NCBI GenBank assembly: GCA_947499545.1
Contig: CANMOZ010000014.1
Coordinates: 44,906 to 108,905 of the forward strand
Origin: an uncultured Saccharospirillaceae bacterium
GTDB lineage: Bacteria > Pseudomonadota > Gammaproteobacteria > Pseudomonadales > Oceanobacteraceae
DNA length: 64,000 nucleotides
Direction of reading: 5' to 3'
The notes under the pieces are model-generated. The model did no database searches and was not told where the DNA came from. It worked only from the letters and a program-made list of their open reading frames with translations. Made by a program: the position numbers and the translations under genes. How positions within the stretch are numbered: the first letter of the stretch is position 1; each line of letters begins with the position of its first letter. Below are positions 45,275 to 54,282 of this stretch, one piece after another.

Positions 45275-46669
45275 ATGAATGCTGATACCGCACAAAACTT
45301 AGTCGTTGATGCCAAAGTTGCTGATATGAGTTTGGCCAAGTGGGGCCGACAGGAAATTGAAATAGCCGAGACGGAAATGCCAGCATTAATGGCCATCCGT
45401 CGCGCCTATAAGGCTTCTCAGCCTTTAAAAGGGGCCAAAATCATTGGCTGCTTGCACATGACCATTCAAACCGCCGTTTTAATTGAAACGCTGTTAGAGC
45501 TGGGCGCAGAAGTGCGCTGGTCTTCGTGCAATATCTTTTCAACTCAAGATCATGCAGCAGCGGCTATGGCGGCAGCCAATGTTCCGGTATTCGCTTGGAA
45601 AGGCGAAACCGAAGAAGAGTTTTGGTGGTGCATTGAGCAAACATGCCGCACCCCTACTGGCGAGTTATGGGACGCCAACATGATTTTGGATGATGGTGGC
45701 GACCTAACCGGTTACATTCACGATAAATACCCCGAAATGCTAACGAAGATTCACGGCATTTCTGAGGAAACCACCACAGGTGTACACCGCCTTCTGGAAA
45801 TGATGCAAGATGGCTCATTAAAAGTTCCAGCCATTAACGTCAATGATTCCGTTACAAAATCCAAAAATGATAATAAGTATGGCTGCCGACATTCACTTAA
45901 TGATGCGATTAAGCGTGCAACAGACCACTTGCTATCAGGTAAAAAAGCGCTTGTCGTAGGCTATGGTGATGTTGGTAAGGGTTCTGCTGCCAGTCTAAGA
46001 CAAGAAGGCATGATCGTTAGAGTCGCAGAAATTGATCCTATTTGTGCGATGCAAGCTTGTATGGATGGGTATGAAGTCGTTTCGCCTTATCAAAAGGGCG
46101 TCAACACTGGCAAAATTGAAGATATTAATAAAGCCCTTTTGTCTCAAACCGATCTCGTGGTGACCACCACAGGCAACGTGAATGTATGCGATAAAGCCAT
46201 GCTTCAGTCTCTTAAAGTGGGGGCAGTTGTTTGTAATATTGGTCACTTTGATAATGAGATTGATACAGCCTATTTGCGTGAAAATTGCTCTTGGGAAGAA
46301 ATCAAACCTCAGGTGCACAAAATATATCGTGATAAAGCAAATCAAGACTTTTTGATATTGCTATCAGAAGGACGCTTGGTTAACTTGGGCAATGCAACAG
46401 GACACCCTAGCCGTATCATGGATGGTTCTTTTGCAAACCAAGTATTGGCTCAAATCCATTTATTCAAAGAGCAATACGCTGCCCTCAGCGAGGCGGATAA
46501 AGCCAGTAAAATTGGTGTCACCGTGTTACCTAAGAAGTTAGACGAAGAAGTCGCAGCTTATATGGTGCAAGGTTTTGGAGGCGTTATCACCCAAATGACA
46601 CCAGAGCAAGCGAAGTATATTAATGTCGCCGTAGAAGGGCCTTTTAAACCCGAAAGCTATCGATATTAA
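45275..46669 (+). CDS. ahcY: S-adenosylhomocysteinase
   Basis: AhcY hydrolyses S-adenosylhomocysteine to adenosine and homocysteine, removing the inhibitory product of SAM-dependent methylation. The substrate loop ([14 protein letters not shown]), the NAD motif [14 protein letters not shown] near residue 230 and the C-terminal [10 protein letters not shown] are diagnostic. At 464 residues it has the usual bacterial insertion. It follows metK by 36 bases; this gap is too short for an SAH riboswitch, so the ArsR-type regulator probably replaces it. Confidence 0.97.
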   Translation: MNADTAQNLVVDAKVADMSLAKWGRQEIEIAETEMPALMAIRRAYKASQPLKGAKIIGCLHMTIQTAVLIETLLELGAEVRWSSCNIFSTQDHAAAAMAAANVPVFAWKGETEEEFWWCIEQTCRTPTGELWDANMILDDGGDLTGYIHDKYPEMLTKIHGISEETTTGVHRLLEMMQDGSLKVPAINVNDSVTKSKNDNKYGCRHSLNDAIKRATDHLLSGKKALVVGYGDVGKGSAASLRQEGMIVRVAEIDPICAMQACMDGYEVVSPYQKGVNTGKIEDINKALLSQTDLVVTTTGNVNVCDKAMLQSLKVGAVVCNIGHFDNEIDTAYLRENCSWEEIKPQVHKIYRDKANQDFLILLSEGRLVNLGNATGHPSRIMDGSFANQVLAQIHLFKEQYAALSEADKASKIGVTVLPKKLDEEVAAYMVQGFGGVITQMTPEQAKYINVAVEGPFKPESYRY

Positions 46670-46698
46670 TCCCTTCTGACCATGACCTTATAACAACG

Positions 46699-46734
46699 GT
46701 TCTCGCATTCCTCTATAAAATGGAACGCGAGAAC
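46699..46734 (+). promoter_or_regulatory. Long hairpin between ahcY and metF
   Basis: GTTCTCGCATTCC (46699-46711) pairs with GGAACGCGAGAAC (46722-46734) with one mismatch, across a ten-base loop. It ends 22 bases before the metF start codon and has no T-run. It could be an mRNA processing or stability element within the operon, or an operator for a metF promoter. Confidence 0.6.
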
Positions 46735-46756
46735 ACCAATCGCAAATGGGGATGCA

Positions 46757-47590
46757 ATGGAAGATCTGCACTTGAGTTTTGAGTTCTTTCCCACGAAAAC
46801 CGAGAGTGGCGCTCAAAAACTGTTAAAAACGCGTGAAACCCTTTCACAATTTGACCCAGATTTGTTTTCCATGACCTATGGCGCAGGCGGGTCGACGCGT
46901 ACAAACACACATCAGCTCGTTTCTTTATTGCACAAACAAAACGTTCCTATTGCACCACATTTGTCTTGTATTGGGCATACGAAAGTCGAAATACAGGAAA
47001 TTATTAGCGACTATCAAAACCAAGGCATATCGTCATTGGTTGTTCTTCGCGGCGATCTGCCCTCTGGGCTTGGTTACGCTCAAGGAGACTTTCGCTATGC
47101 CAAAGATTTAGTTGAATACATACGCGCTATTTCAGGGGATCATTTTGAAATTTATGTGGCTGCCTACCCAGAGGTACACCCACAAGCGCGCAATTACGAT
47201 CAAGATTTCGATGCTTTCATTGAAAAAGTCAATGCAGGTTCTGATTTTGCGATTACACAGTTTTTCTTTAACCCTGACAGCTTTTTTTACTTCGTTGATT
47301 CATTGCATAAACGTAATATCGACATCCCTGTTTTACCCGGTATTATGCCTATTGGTAATTTCAGCAAGCTTGCAAGATTTGCTGATGCTTGTGGCGCCGA
47401 AATACCGCGCTGGATTCGCAGACGCCTAGAATCTTACGGAGATGACAGTGCTTCTATTCGACAATTTGGCTTGGACGTCGTTACGCAACTTTGCGACGAC
47501 TTGCTTGCCAACGATGCCCCAGGCCTGCATTTCTACACCCTAAATGATGCAACGCTTACTTCCGAAATCCTCAAAAATCTTGGCTGGTAA
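46757..47590 (+). CDS. metF: 5,10-methylenetetrahydrofolate reductase
   Basis: MetF reduces 5,10-methylene-THF to 5-methyl-THF, the methyl donor for methionine. The FAD enzyme shows LSFEFFPTKTE at residues 4-14, MTYGAGGSTR near residue 37, LRGDLP and the substrate-binding FAITQFFFNPDSF. The 277 residues are normal. GGGG before the ATG is a plausible ribosome binding site. It completes the SAM-cycle operon and is followed by a hairpin (AGGGGC/GCCCCT at 47601-47618). Confidence 0.94.
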   Translation: MEDLHLSFEFFPTKTESGAQKLLKTRETLSQFDPDLFSMTYGAGGSTRTNTHQLVSLLHKQNVPIAPHLSCIGHTKVEIQEIISDYQNQGISSLVVLRGDLPSGLGYAQGDFRYAKDLVEYIRAISGDHFEIYVAAYPEVHPQARNYDQDFDAFIEKVNAGSDFAITQFFFNPDSFFYFVDSLHKRNIDIPVLPGIMPIGNFSKLARFADACGAEIPRWIRRRLESYGDDSASIRQFGLDVVTQLCDDLLANDAPGLHFYTLNDATLTSEILKNLGW

Positions 47591-47600
47591 TAGAATCTTA

Positions 47601-47618
47601 AGGGGCTTTATTGCCCCT
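47601..47618 (+). terminator. Hairpin after metF
   Basis: AGGGGC and GCCCCT pair around TTTATT, eleven bases after the metF stop codon. There is no T-run after the stem, so termination is likely weak or Rho dependent. The composition changes to AT-rich accessory DNA just beyond it. Confidence 0.5.
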
Positions 47619-47658
47619 ACTGCCATCCAAAAGATGTTTATTTATTTCTGAGACTGTT

Positions 47659-48717
47659 ATGGCAACTCGCTGGTTTTTGTGTTCAACGCCGCTTCACATA
47701 TTTTCTGCTTTCGCACTTGCCGATAACTTATTTCTAAATGAAGAAAACATTTTGTTTTTAATTGATCAAATCGATATTGAGAACAATGATTATTACAACC
47801 TGATAGCGGAGCTCGAGCACAAGCCCTTTAAAAGGGTTCATATATTTCAGGGTAGAATCAAACATCCAATCAAGAAAGTAAAATCCAGACGAAAAATAAC
47901 TGCTCAACTCAAAACACTCATTGACGAGCAAGCACCCGATGAAATATTCACAGGCAATGATCGGAGGATCGAATTTCAAACCGCCATGCATCTAGCAAAA
48001 GCAAAGAATCCTAACTGCTTTGGTGTTTACATGGATGAAGGAACGTTCACATACATGGGAAGAGCGGCTTCTAAATCTTGGAATGATCGCGTTGTCGATA
48101 ACGTCGTCAAAAAATTAGTCTATGGGGCTTGGTGGGAGAATCCAAATACCGTTGGCGCTTCTAGCTGGATCAAGGAAGTGTATGCGGCATTCCCTGAATT
48201 AGTAGTGAAAGAACTTTCCACAAAAATCAGGAAGCCTATCAGAGCAGATTACTATCAATCAAAAGCGCCCAGTGAATTAGCTAATCACCTTTTATCGCAT
48301 TATAATGTGAAAGCACACACACTGGACAATATAAAACTGTTGATTACTCTACCTCATGAATCACTCGTTGAAGCTGAGCCCAAGATAAAAGAGTATTTTC
48401 TAAGCTATGTGCGCGAACATTCATCTGAGACTGGCCTGACCGCCATCAAGTACCACCCTAGGGACTTAACTCACAACTGGCTGGATCTAGATGAAAATAT
48501 AAATCTGTTCTTACCCAAAAGAGTTAACTTTGAATCTCTGCTTCCTATTTTGCCAAGAGACTGCACCATTATTGGCGATGTATCAACCACGCTTTTAACT
48601 GCGAGATGGATGCGACCCGATTTAGAGGTGATAGCACTCAAAACACCTTATACAAATCAAAATTTTCTTTCTACTATAACAAAGCTAGGTGTTAATATAG
48701 TTGATATTAAAGTTTAA
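47659..48717 (+). CDS. Sialyltransferase-like glycosyltransferase (GT52/polysialyltransferase type)
   Basis: The 352-residue cytoplasmic protein opens WFLCSTPLHIFSAFALA, as in GT52 and polysialyltransferase-family proteins. It carries the three hallmarks of bacterial GT-B sialyltransferases: a D-E-G motif (MDEG, residues 125-128, catalytic base), an H-P motif (KYHPRD, His266-Pro267, CMP-binding acid) and a Ser/Thr motif (DVSTT, 308-311). It would transfer sialic acid or another nonulosonic acid onto a surface glycan. No CMP-sialic acid synthesis genes are nearby. The ATG at 47659 matches family starts. AT-rich composition and an isolated location suggest horizontal transfer. A GNAT gene follows within 28 bases. 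Confidence 0.72.
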   Translation: MATRWFLCSTPLHIFSAFALADNLFLNEENILFLIDQIDIENNDYYNLIAELEHKPFKRVHIFQGRIKHPIKKVKSRRKITAQLKTLIDEQAPDEIFTGNDRRIEFQTAMHLAKAKNPNCFGVYMDEGTFTYMGRAASKSWNDRVVDNVVKKLVYGAWWENPNTVGASSWIKEVYAAFPELVVKELSTKIRKPIRADYYQSKAPSELANHLLSHYNVKAHTLDNIKLLITLPHESLVEAEPKIKEYFLSYVREHSSETGLTAIKYHPRDLTHNWLDLDENINLFLPKRVNFESLLPILPRDCTIIGDVSTTLLTARWMRPDLEVIALKTPYTNQNFLSTITKLGVNIVDIKV

Positions 48718-48744
48718 ATTTTTATAAAAAAGATGTAGGTGTTT

Positions 48745-49338
48745 ATGGAGCTTCTAAAACTGACCGGAAAAGATATAAAGCCTTATATTAAAGAGTTGGC
48801 TAAGCTAAGAATTAAAATATTTCGCGAATACCCATACTTGTACGACGGCGATGCTGCCTATGAAGAAAAGTACTTACATGACTACTCAATGCATGAATCA
48901 AACGTATGCATATTACTGATTGATAACAGCCAAATAGTGGGTGCATCTACGGGGATGTGGCTAAAACACTCAGATAAAGAGTTTCAAAGCTGCTTCCTAG
49001 ACAAAAACATTCCGATAGACAATATCTATTACTTCGGAGAATTTATCGTTTACAAATCCTACCGAGGAAAAGGTGCCGGACGGATGCTCCTCGAACATAG
49101 TGAAAAACACGCCATTTCGTTAGGTGCAAAAACGACAGCTTTGTGCACTATTGAAAGAAAAGAAAAACCGCTACCTGATGATTCATGCCACCCCTACAAA
49201 CCACTTTGGAGAAAACTCGGTTACCAACCCAACTCTAACCTAATAATTTATTACAAATGGAAAGAAATCGATGAAGATAAAGCAAGTAGCAAACCAATGA
49301 AATTTTGGATCAAATCATGGGATACAATCACCCTGTAG
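48745..49338 (+). CDS. GNAT-family N-acetyltransferase
   Basis: The 197-residue protein has the GNAT fold: IVGASTGMWL (beta strand pair) and the acetyl-CoA loop SYRGKGAGRMLLEHSEKHA near residue 115. The C-terminal PLWRKLGYQPNSNLIIYYKW is also typical. AGG lies five bases before the ATG. It closely follows the sialyltransferase-like gene and may modify the same sugar or precursor, but the acceptor is not known. Composition is AT-rich like its neighbours. Confidence 0.8.
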   Translation: MELLKLTGKDIKPYIKELAKLRIKIFREYPYLYDGDAAYEEKYLHDYSMHESNVCILLIDNSQIVGASTGMWLKHSDKEFQSCFLDKNIPIDNIYYFGEFIVYKSYRGKGAGRMLLEHSEKHAISLGAKTTALCTIERKEKPLPDDSCHPYKPLWRKLGYQPNSNLIIYYKWKEIDEDKASSKPMKFWIKSWDTITL

Positions 49339-49340
49339 AA

Positions 49341-49916
49341 TTAATTCAATTCTATATAAATGTTTGACTGGAATTTTAGATACTCATCCTCATAATAATT
49401 TAAAAAAGGCAATTCTTTCGATTGTTCACAAGAAGCAGGCTGTAGGTTAAGTGCCAAGGTTTGCTTTAATTTTTGCTTTTCAATGTATAAAATCAGCTCT
49501 CCAGAGCACAAACCAGACTCCCTGTTAAGCGTTTCATTGATGTAACAAAACTCTACAGAAATTACATTTGGTGTTCTTATTCCAACACGGTACAACACAT
49601 CAGCATTAAAAGAGAATAAAGCCACACCTTTTACATAAGATGGCCACTTAATTCTTGACAAAGCACGGGGTATAAAAGGAAGAAGCTCTTTCCTAACAAT
49701 TGGTCCTGATCTAAAAAAATCCATAAGGATTGGGAAGCTTCCAAAGACAATGATCTTTTTAGATAATGCATTTGTATATTGAGAAAATTTTTCATCGATT
49801 AGTTTGCGATTTTTTATACATATATTATTGTTGTTATTATTAGGCAACCAAACCCCCCCTACAATCAGGGGAGTCAATAATACAAAGCTATATAAAGCTA
49901 TTCTAGGTAGTTTCAC
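49341..49916 (-). CDS. Unknown membrane-anchored protein coupled to a binding-protein gene
   Basis: I do not recognise a family. The 191-residue protein begins with one hydrophobic segment (IALYSFVLLTPLIVGGVWL, residues 6-24) and a run of asparagines. It continues as a soluble domain with three cysteines (FCYINE, GLCSGE, ASCEQS), suggesting periplasmic exposure and possible disulfides. Its start overlaps the stop of the PotD-like gene by four bases (ATGA type), so the two are translationally coupled. It lies tail to tail with the GNAT gene. A helper for the binding protein is possible but unproved. Confidence 0.6.
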   Translation of the reverse strand: MKLPRIALYSFVLLTPLIVGGVWLPNNNNNNICIKNRKLIDEKFSQYTNALSKKIIVFGSFPILMDFFRSGPIVRKELLPFIPRALSRIKWPSYVKGVALFSFNADVLYRVGIRTPNVISVEFCYINETLNRESGLCSGELILYIEKQKLKQTLALNLQPASCEQSKELPFLNYYEDEYLKFQSNIYIELN

Positions 49917-51031
49917 TGGCCAAAACCTAATTTAATTTTCTGCCAGTTAGCACTGAGCTCTTGATATTGGTTTTTTGGCAACTGCAACTTCCATGGCAAT
50001 TTCGATACTTTTGATTCAAAATCAATCAGCATTGATCTATACTTATCATCCGCATTAACGGGCACGCTCAAACTAGGTGAAATATAATAGCTGCTTGACA
50101 TTATATCATCATGATGACTTCCATTAGAAATCAGTTCCGCAATACAACGAGAAGCTTTGGAATTAGAAGTAAGCGTCAATAGATCTTTTGATATATGAGA
50201 GAAATTTATATGGAAAGCATAACGGTAGTCTGCTTGAACAGTATCAATAACGGGCAAACGATCCGAACTAACCTGAGTCACTTTCACATGCGTTTTCGAT
50301 TTATCATTTGCTTTTATATATTTTACTTTATTTTGCAATATCTCAAACTGCTCTAACACCTCGCCAGACCAAGCATACGCTACTGAGAAATCCTCATCCT
50401 GCAACAAAGAAATCAAATGATTTGAGAATATTACGTCTTTTGAATTCAAGTATTGGTCGGCTCCATAAAATTCAAGTGACCGATTTCCTAACATTTCTTT
50501 CTCTGATTTTGTTAATCCATATTCGAGCAAGCTGTAGATTTCCAATGGGTCATCCAATACAACAAATGGCTTCTTCTTTTTCTCTTTTAAAAAATCTAAA
50601 ATTGACTTATAGGACTCCAATTTAATTTGCTTTTCATCCCACAAAAACATTGTACCTGCTAAAGCAAAAAACACTGTGTTTGATTTTCTCTTTTCTGAAT
50701 TATATTTTTTTAGAATGATTGAGTGATACTCCTTTGTTAGATAAGCAATATCAATTGCATTATTTTCAAATTTTTTCTCTACAAGATCAGACGCTGTTTC
50801 AGAATAGATTAAGATATCATACTGACTATTCTGACTGCGTCTTGCAAATTCTTCATTGGTATAATATTCATCCACCGAGATCGCTGCATTACAAATCTCT
50901 TCCATCGATTTCATTGTTACCTGATCATCAAAATACCCCCACCAACTGATGATTTTTACTGGCTCTGCTGCTTCAATAGAAACAATCGACACCGCACTGC
51001 ATGCAATCGCTGATATTATCTTATTAAACAT
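49913..51031 (-). CDS. PotD-like periplasmic binding protein, copy 1
   Basis: The 372-residue protein has a Sec signal peptide (IISAIACSAVSIVSIEA) and opens PVKIISWWGYFDDQV. Its N-terminal lobe, with YDILIYSETASDL, resembles family 1 solute-binding proteins such as the spermidine/putrescine binder PotD. YAWSGEVLEQFE and the C-terminal SVPVNADDKYRSML complete the fold. I start at the ATG at 51031 (AAAGAG upstream). No ABC permease or ATPase is encoded nearby. A clear paralogue lies directly upstream (51422-52555). Ligand unknown. The call is to a fold and rough family. Confidence 0.65.
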   Translation of the reverse strand: MFNKIISAIACSAVSIVSIEAAEPVKIISWWGYFDDQVTMKSMEEICNAAISVDEYYTNEEFARRSQNSQYDILIYSETASDLVEKKFENNAIDIAYLTKEYHSIILKKYNSEKRKSNTVFFALAGTMFLWDEKQIKLESYKSILDFLKEKKKKPFVVLDDPLEIYSLLEYGLTKSEKEMLGNRSLEFYGADQYLNSKDVIFSNHLISLLQDEDFSVAYAWSGEVLEQFEILQNKVKYIKANDKSKTHVKVTQVSSDRLPVIDTVQADYRYAFHINFSHISKDLLTLTSNSKASRCIAELISNGSHHDDIMSSSYYISPSLSVPVNADDKYRSMLIDFESKVSKLPWKLQLPKNQYQELSANWQKIKLGFGQ

Positions 51032-51421
51032 CTCTTTACCTATCGCAAGAAAACAAAATGAATGCCAAACAAAAAATTCTAACAAAGTAAAATATCGCGC
51101 TATTTAAACTCCAATTAAAAAAACTATTTTAGCTGTATTCAAGGCTCTCTGAATCTATATGTATTTCAAATGGATACATTATTCGGTATTACTGGCTCTT
51201 TTAAATTAGTCACTCATGCCAAACTTTTAGAGAAACCAATGTTTCTTCCAATACAAGCCAAACACTTTCTTTAATCATTTATCTTAGCTACCATAAGCAA
51301 CAATAGCACTGAATTAAAAATAGGTGTATAACACTAGCTACTTTAATACTTTACCTTATTGAAAATTTTTAATAACCCTACCAACCAGCAACAAAATGTG
51401 AAATTAATTCAAGAAAATACG
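51032..51421. other. AT-rich gap between the two PotD-like genes
   Basis: These 390 bases are strongly AT-rich and contain no credible gene on either strand. They presumably hold the promoter of the downstream copy. I see no strong hairpin or operator. Confidence 0.5.
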
Positions 51422-52555
51422 TTATTTTAAATCATTTAATTCACCCAAACCGAGTTTCATTGTTTGCCAATAGACATCCAGCTTTTGGTATTGAGTTTTA
51501 TTCAATTCTTCTTTCCAGCCTATATCTTTAACTTTCGAGTTGAAATCTCCAAGCATTGCCTTATACTCATTATCAGCGTTTGCAGGCAATCTCAAAGTGG
51601 GTGACATATAATAATTGCTTGACATTACCTCATCATGAAACCTACCACTAGCAATTGATTCAACCACACACCGAGCTGCTCTAGAGTTAGAATTTAGCGT
51701 CATAAGATCTTTTGAGACATGAGAAAAATTTTTATGGAACCCATATCGATAATCTGCATTCGTTGAATTAATTTTTGCTTCATCGTTATCTGAGGCACCT
51801 GCATTTTGTGTAGGTGTATTTAAGGGCCTTTGCTGCTGCAAAGTCTCAACCTTTTCTTTTATACGCCGATAATGTTTAATACCTTCCCCTGTCCAAGCAT
51901 AAGAAACTGAAAAATCTAATGTTTTTAGAATGTAATGAAAATGGTTTGAAAACACCACCTCTTCTGATTTAAAGTAATCCTCTATTCCATAAAACTCTAA
52001 AGGCTTGCCGCCAAGCGTTTCTTTCTCTGAATCTGAAAGCCCGTGTTTCAATATGGAATAAATTTCCAACGGATCATCTAAAAACACGACAGGCTTGCTT
52101 TTATTCAATTTTAAAACGTCTAAGATAGAATCATATCTTTGAAGCTTAACTTCATTATCATCCCATAAAAACAGCGTTCCTGATAATGCAAAAAAAACTG
52201 TATTTGATTTTCTTCTTTCAGATGAATACTTCTCCTTGATGATGGGGTGATATTCATCTGCAAGAGATGATATATCAATAGAATTATTTTCGAATTTTCT
52301 ATCAATAAGGTCCGATGCCGTTTCAGAATAAATTAATATATCATATTGGTTTTGCTGGCTTCTACGAACAAATTCTCCGTTTGTAAAATAATCATCAATC
52401 GAGATAGATGCATTACAATGTTCTTCCAAAGCTGGCATATTTACAGGCTCATCAAAGTACCCCCACCAGCTAATCATTTTGACCGATTCAATCGCTTCAG
52501 CAGATACCACTAATGCGGCACTAAGTGCTAGCGATGATATTATTTTTTTTAGCAT
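51422..52555 (-). CDS. PotD-like periplasmic binding protein, copy 2
   Basis: The 377-residue protein has a Sec signal (IISSLALSAALVVSAEA) and opens SVKMISWWGYFDEPV. It keeps YDILIYSETASDL, RKSNTVFFAL and FLDDPLEIYSIL, all shared with copy 1. By eye the two are clearly similar over their full length, strongest in the first 250 residues, so they are a tandem duplication that has diverged. This copy has a Gln/Pro-rich insertion near residue 245-260 and lacks the small coupled partner gene. It also has no transporter genes. Probable role is solute capture or sensing. Confidence 0.65.
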   Translation of the reverse strand: MLKKIISSLALSAALVVSAEAIESVKMISWWGYFDEPVNMPALEEHCNASISIDDYFTNGEFVRRSQQNQYDILIYSETASDLIDRKFENNSIDISSLADEYHPIIKEKYSSERRKSNTVFFALSGTLFLWDDNEVKLQRYDSILDVLKLNKSKPVVFLDDPLEIYSILKHGLSDSEKETLGGKPLEFYGIEDYFKSEEVVFSNHFHYILKTLDFSVSYAWTGEGIKHYRRIKEKVETLQQQRPLNTPTQNAGASDNDEAKINSTNADYRYGFHKNFSHVSKDLMTLNSNSRAARCVVESIASGRFHDEVMSSNYYMSPTLRLPANADNEYKAMLGDFNSKVKDIGWKEELNKTQYQKLDVYWQTMKLGLGELNDLK

Positions 52556-52700
52556 CGTATATCCCTTAGTTGGAAATAGTTTTGAGTATTATTAGTAAAG
52601 ATTTCTCAATACGTTCATTTTTTAAAGCGCTTTAATTTTACGTTAGCTGCCCCATGAAATGCATTGGTTGCGTATTAAAACTATTTCAATCATCAACTAA

Positions 52701-52729
52701 CATGCGAGCAGTCACTGACTGCCAGCATG
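52701..52729. promoter_or_regulatory. Hairpin/palindrome between copy 2 and bioA
   Basis: GCAGTCACTGACTGC (52708-52722) is a perfect 15-base palindrome flanked by the complementary arms CATGC and GCATG. Overall it is a 12-base-pair stem with a two-base internal mismatch. It lies about 100 bases upstream of bioA in a divergent promoter region. It does not look like the BirA operator. Confidence 0.5.
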
Positions 52730-52826
52730 CGTATATTACCTATACTGACGCGCCATGCAAGCAGCGAACAGAACTGGTACACTCATTGGCATCGCAATAG
52801 AGTGTGACTCACTTGTCTGATACTTG

Positions 52827-54188
52827 ATGACGAAAATTATGCCTACCAAAACAACTCTCTTTGACCCCAAAACCTCCCCTCTCTGGCACCCATGCACACA
52901 GATGAAAGACCACGAGTGGCTTCCTCTTGTAAAAATCAAATCAGGAAGGGGGATATATCTAGAAGATTATGCTGGGAATCGCTATATTGATGCCGTCAGC
53001 TCCTGGTGGGTCAACATTCTTGGACACGCAAACCCAAGGATCAATGCTCGAATGAAAGAGCAACTGGATACACTTGAGCATGTCATTCTAGCTGGCTTTA
53101 GTCATGAGCCCGCTGAAGCCCTCGCCAGAAAATTGGTTGATATAACGCCTAAAGGGCTTTCTAGAGTATTCTACGCGGATAATGGCTCTTCAGGCATCGA
53201 AGTCGCATTAAAGATGAGCTATCACTACTGGCTTAATAATGGCCTGCCCAATAAATCGAAATTTATTACTCTAAGCAATAGCTACCACGGCGAAACTTTG
53301 GGTGCTCTCGCCGTCGGCGATGTTTCTTTATACAAGGAAACCTACAAACCTTTAATGATGGAAGTGATTACCGCACCCAGCCCCGACTGTTTTTATCGGG
53401 AGTCTGGCGAGAGTTGGCATGATTACAGCCTGCGCCAATTTGAAAAAATGGAGTCACTGCTAGCGCAACACCACACTGAAGTAAGCGCTGTCATCGTCGA
53501 ACCATTGATACAGTGTGCAGGGCATATGCGCATGTATCACCCAATTTATTTAACCAAGTTACGTGAAGCTTGTGATCGATATCAGGTACACCTCATCGCT
53601 GACGAAATTGCCGTAGGGTTTGGGCGTACAGGTACTCTCTTTGCCTGTGAACAAGCGACGATTACTCCCGACTTTATGTGCCTTTCAAAAGGTTTAACGG
53701 GTGGCTATTTGCCCATGTGTGCGGTCTTAACCACAGACGATATGTATAACGCATTTTATGATAGTTATGATTCTCTGAGAGCTTTCTTGCACAGTCATTC
53801 TTATACGGGCAATCCTCTGGCTGCTGCGGCCGCTCTGGCAACGATTGATATTCTTGAAAAAGACAACATCATTGAACAAAATCAAAGCCTCATTGAATGC
53901 ATGAAAACAGAAACAGCTCATTTATCAGATCACCCTCATGTTTATGAAGTACGTCAAACAGGTATGGTCTTGGCAATTGAAATGATTCAAGAAAAGGCTT
54001 CACGAACGCCCTATGACTGGAAAGAAAGGCGAGGCCTAAGAGTCTATCAACACGCTCTAACACGCGGTGCTTTATTACGACCTCTAGGGAATGTCGTATA
54101 CATGATGCCACCTTACGTAATCACTCAAGATGAAATAAAGCATCTGGCAACCGTAGCAACGGAAGGGATTGATATTGCAACGGCTTAA
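52827..54188 (+). CDS. bioA: Adenosylmethionine-8-amino-7-oxononanoate aminotransferase
   Basis: BioA converts KAPA to DAPA in biotin synthesis, using SAM as amino donor and pyridoxal phosphate. Family motifs are LWHPCTQMKDHE (residues 15-26), SSWWVNILGHANPRI, DNGSSGIEVALKM, IADEIAVGFGRTG and the PLP lysine in CLSKGLTGGYLPM. The 453 residues are normal. Starts at TTG 52824, ATG 52827 or ATG 52839 are all possible; no clear ribosome binding site decides. No other bio genes are in the window. rsmE follows, separated by a hairpin. Confidence 0.94.
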   Translation: MTKIMPTKTTLFDPKTSPLWHPCTQMKDHEWLPLVKIKSGRGIYLEDYAGNRYIDAVSSWWVNILGHANPRINARMKEQLDTLEHVILAGFSHEPAEALARKLVDITPKGLSRVFYADNGSSGIEVALKMSYHYWLNNGLPNKSKFITLSNSYHGETLGALAVGDVSLYKETYKPLMMEVITAPSPDCFYRESGESWHDYSLRQFEKMESLLAQHHTEVSAVIVEPLIQCAGHMRMYHPIYLTKLREACDRYQVHLIADEIAVGFGRTGTLFACEQATITPDFMCLSKGLTGGYLPMCAVLTTDDMYNAFYDSYDSLRAFLHSHSYTGNPLAAAAALATIDILEKDNIIEQNQSLIECMKTETAHLSDHPHVYEVRQTGMVLAIEMIQEKASRTPYDWKERRGLRVYQHALTRGALLRPLGNVVYMMPPYVITQDEIKHLATVATEGIDIATA

Positions 54189-54194
54189 TTTTTT

Positions 54195-54220
54195 CTAGGG
54201 CGCTCAATTGGGCACCCTAG
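54195..54220 (+). terminator. Stem-loop between bioA and rsmE
   Basis: CTAGGGCGCTC and GGGCACCCTAG pair with one mismatch and one wobble around an AATT loop, seven bases after the bioA stop codon. The following bases are only weakly T-rich, so termination may be partial. Confidence 0.5.
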
Positions 54221-54282
54221 AATAGTTTCCTAAAACGACACTATCTTCTTTGTTGATTGATTTTACGGATACCCACCAAAAC

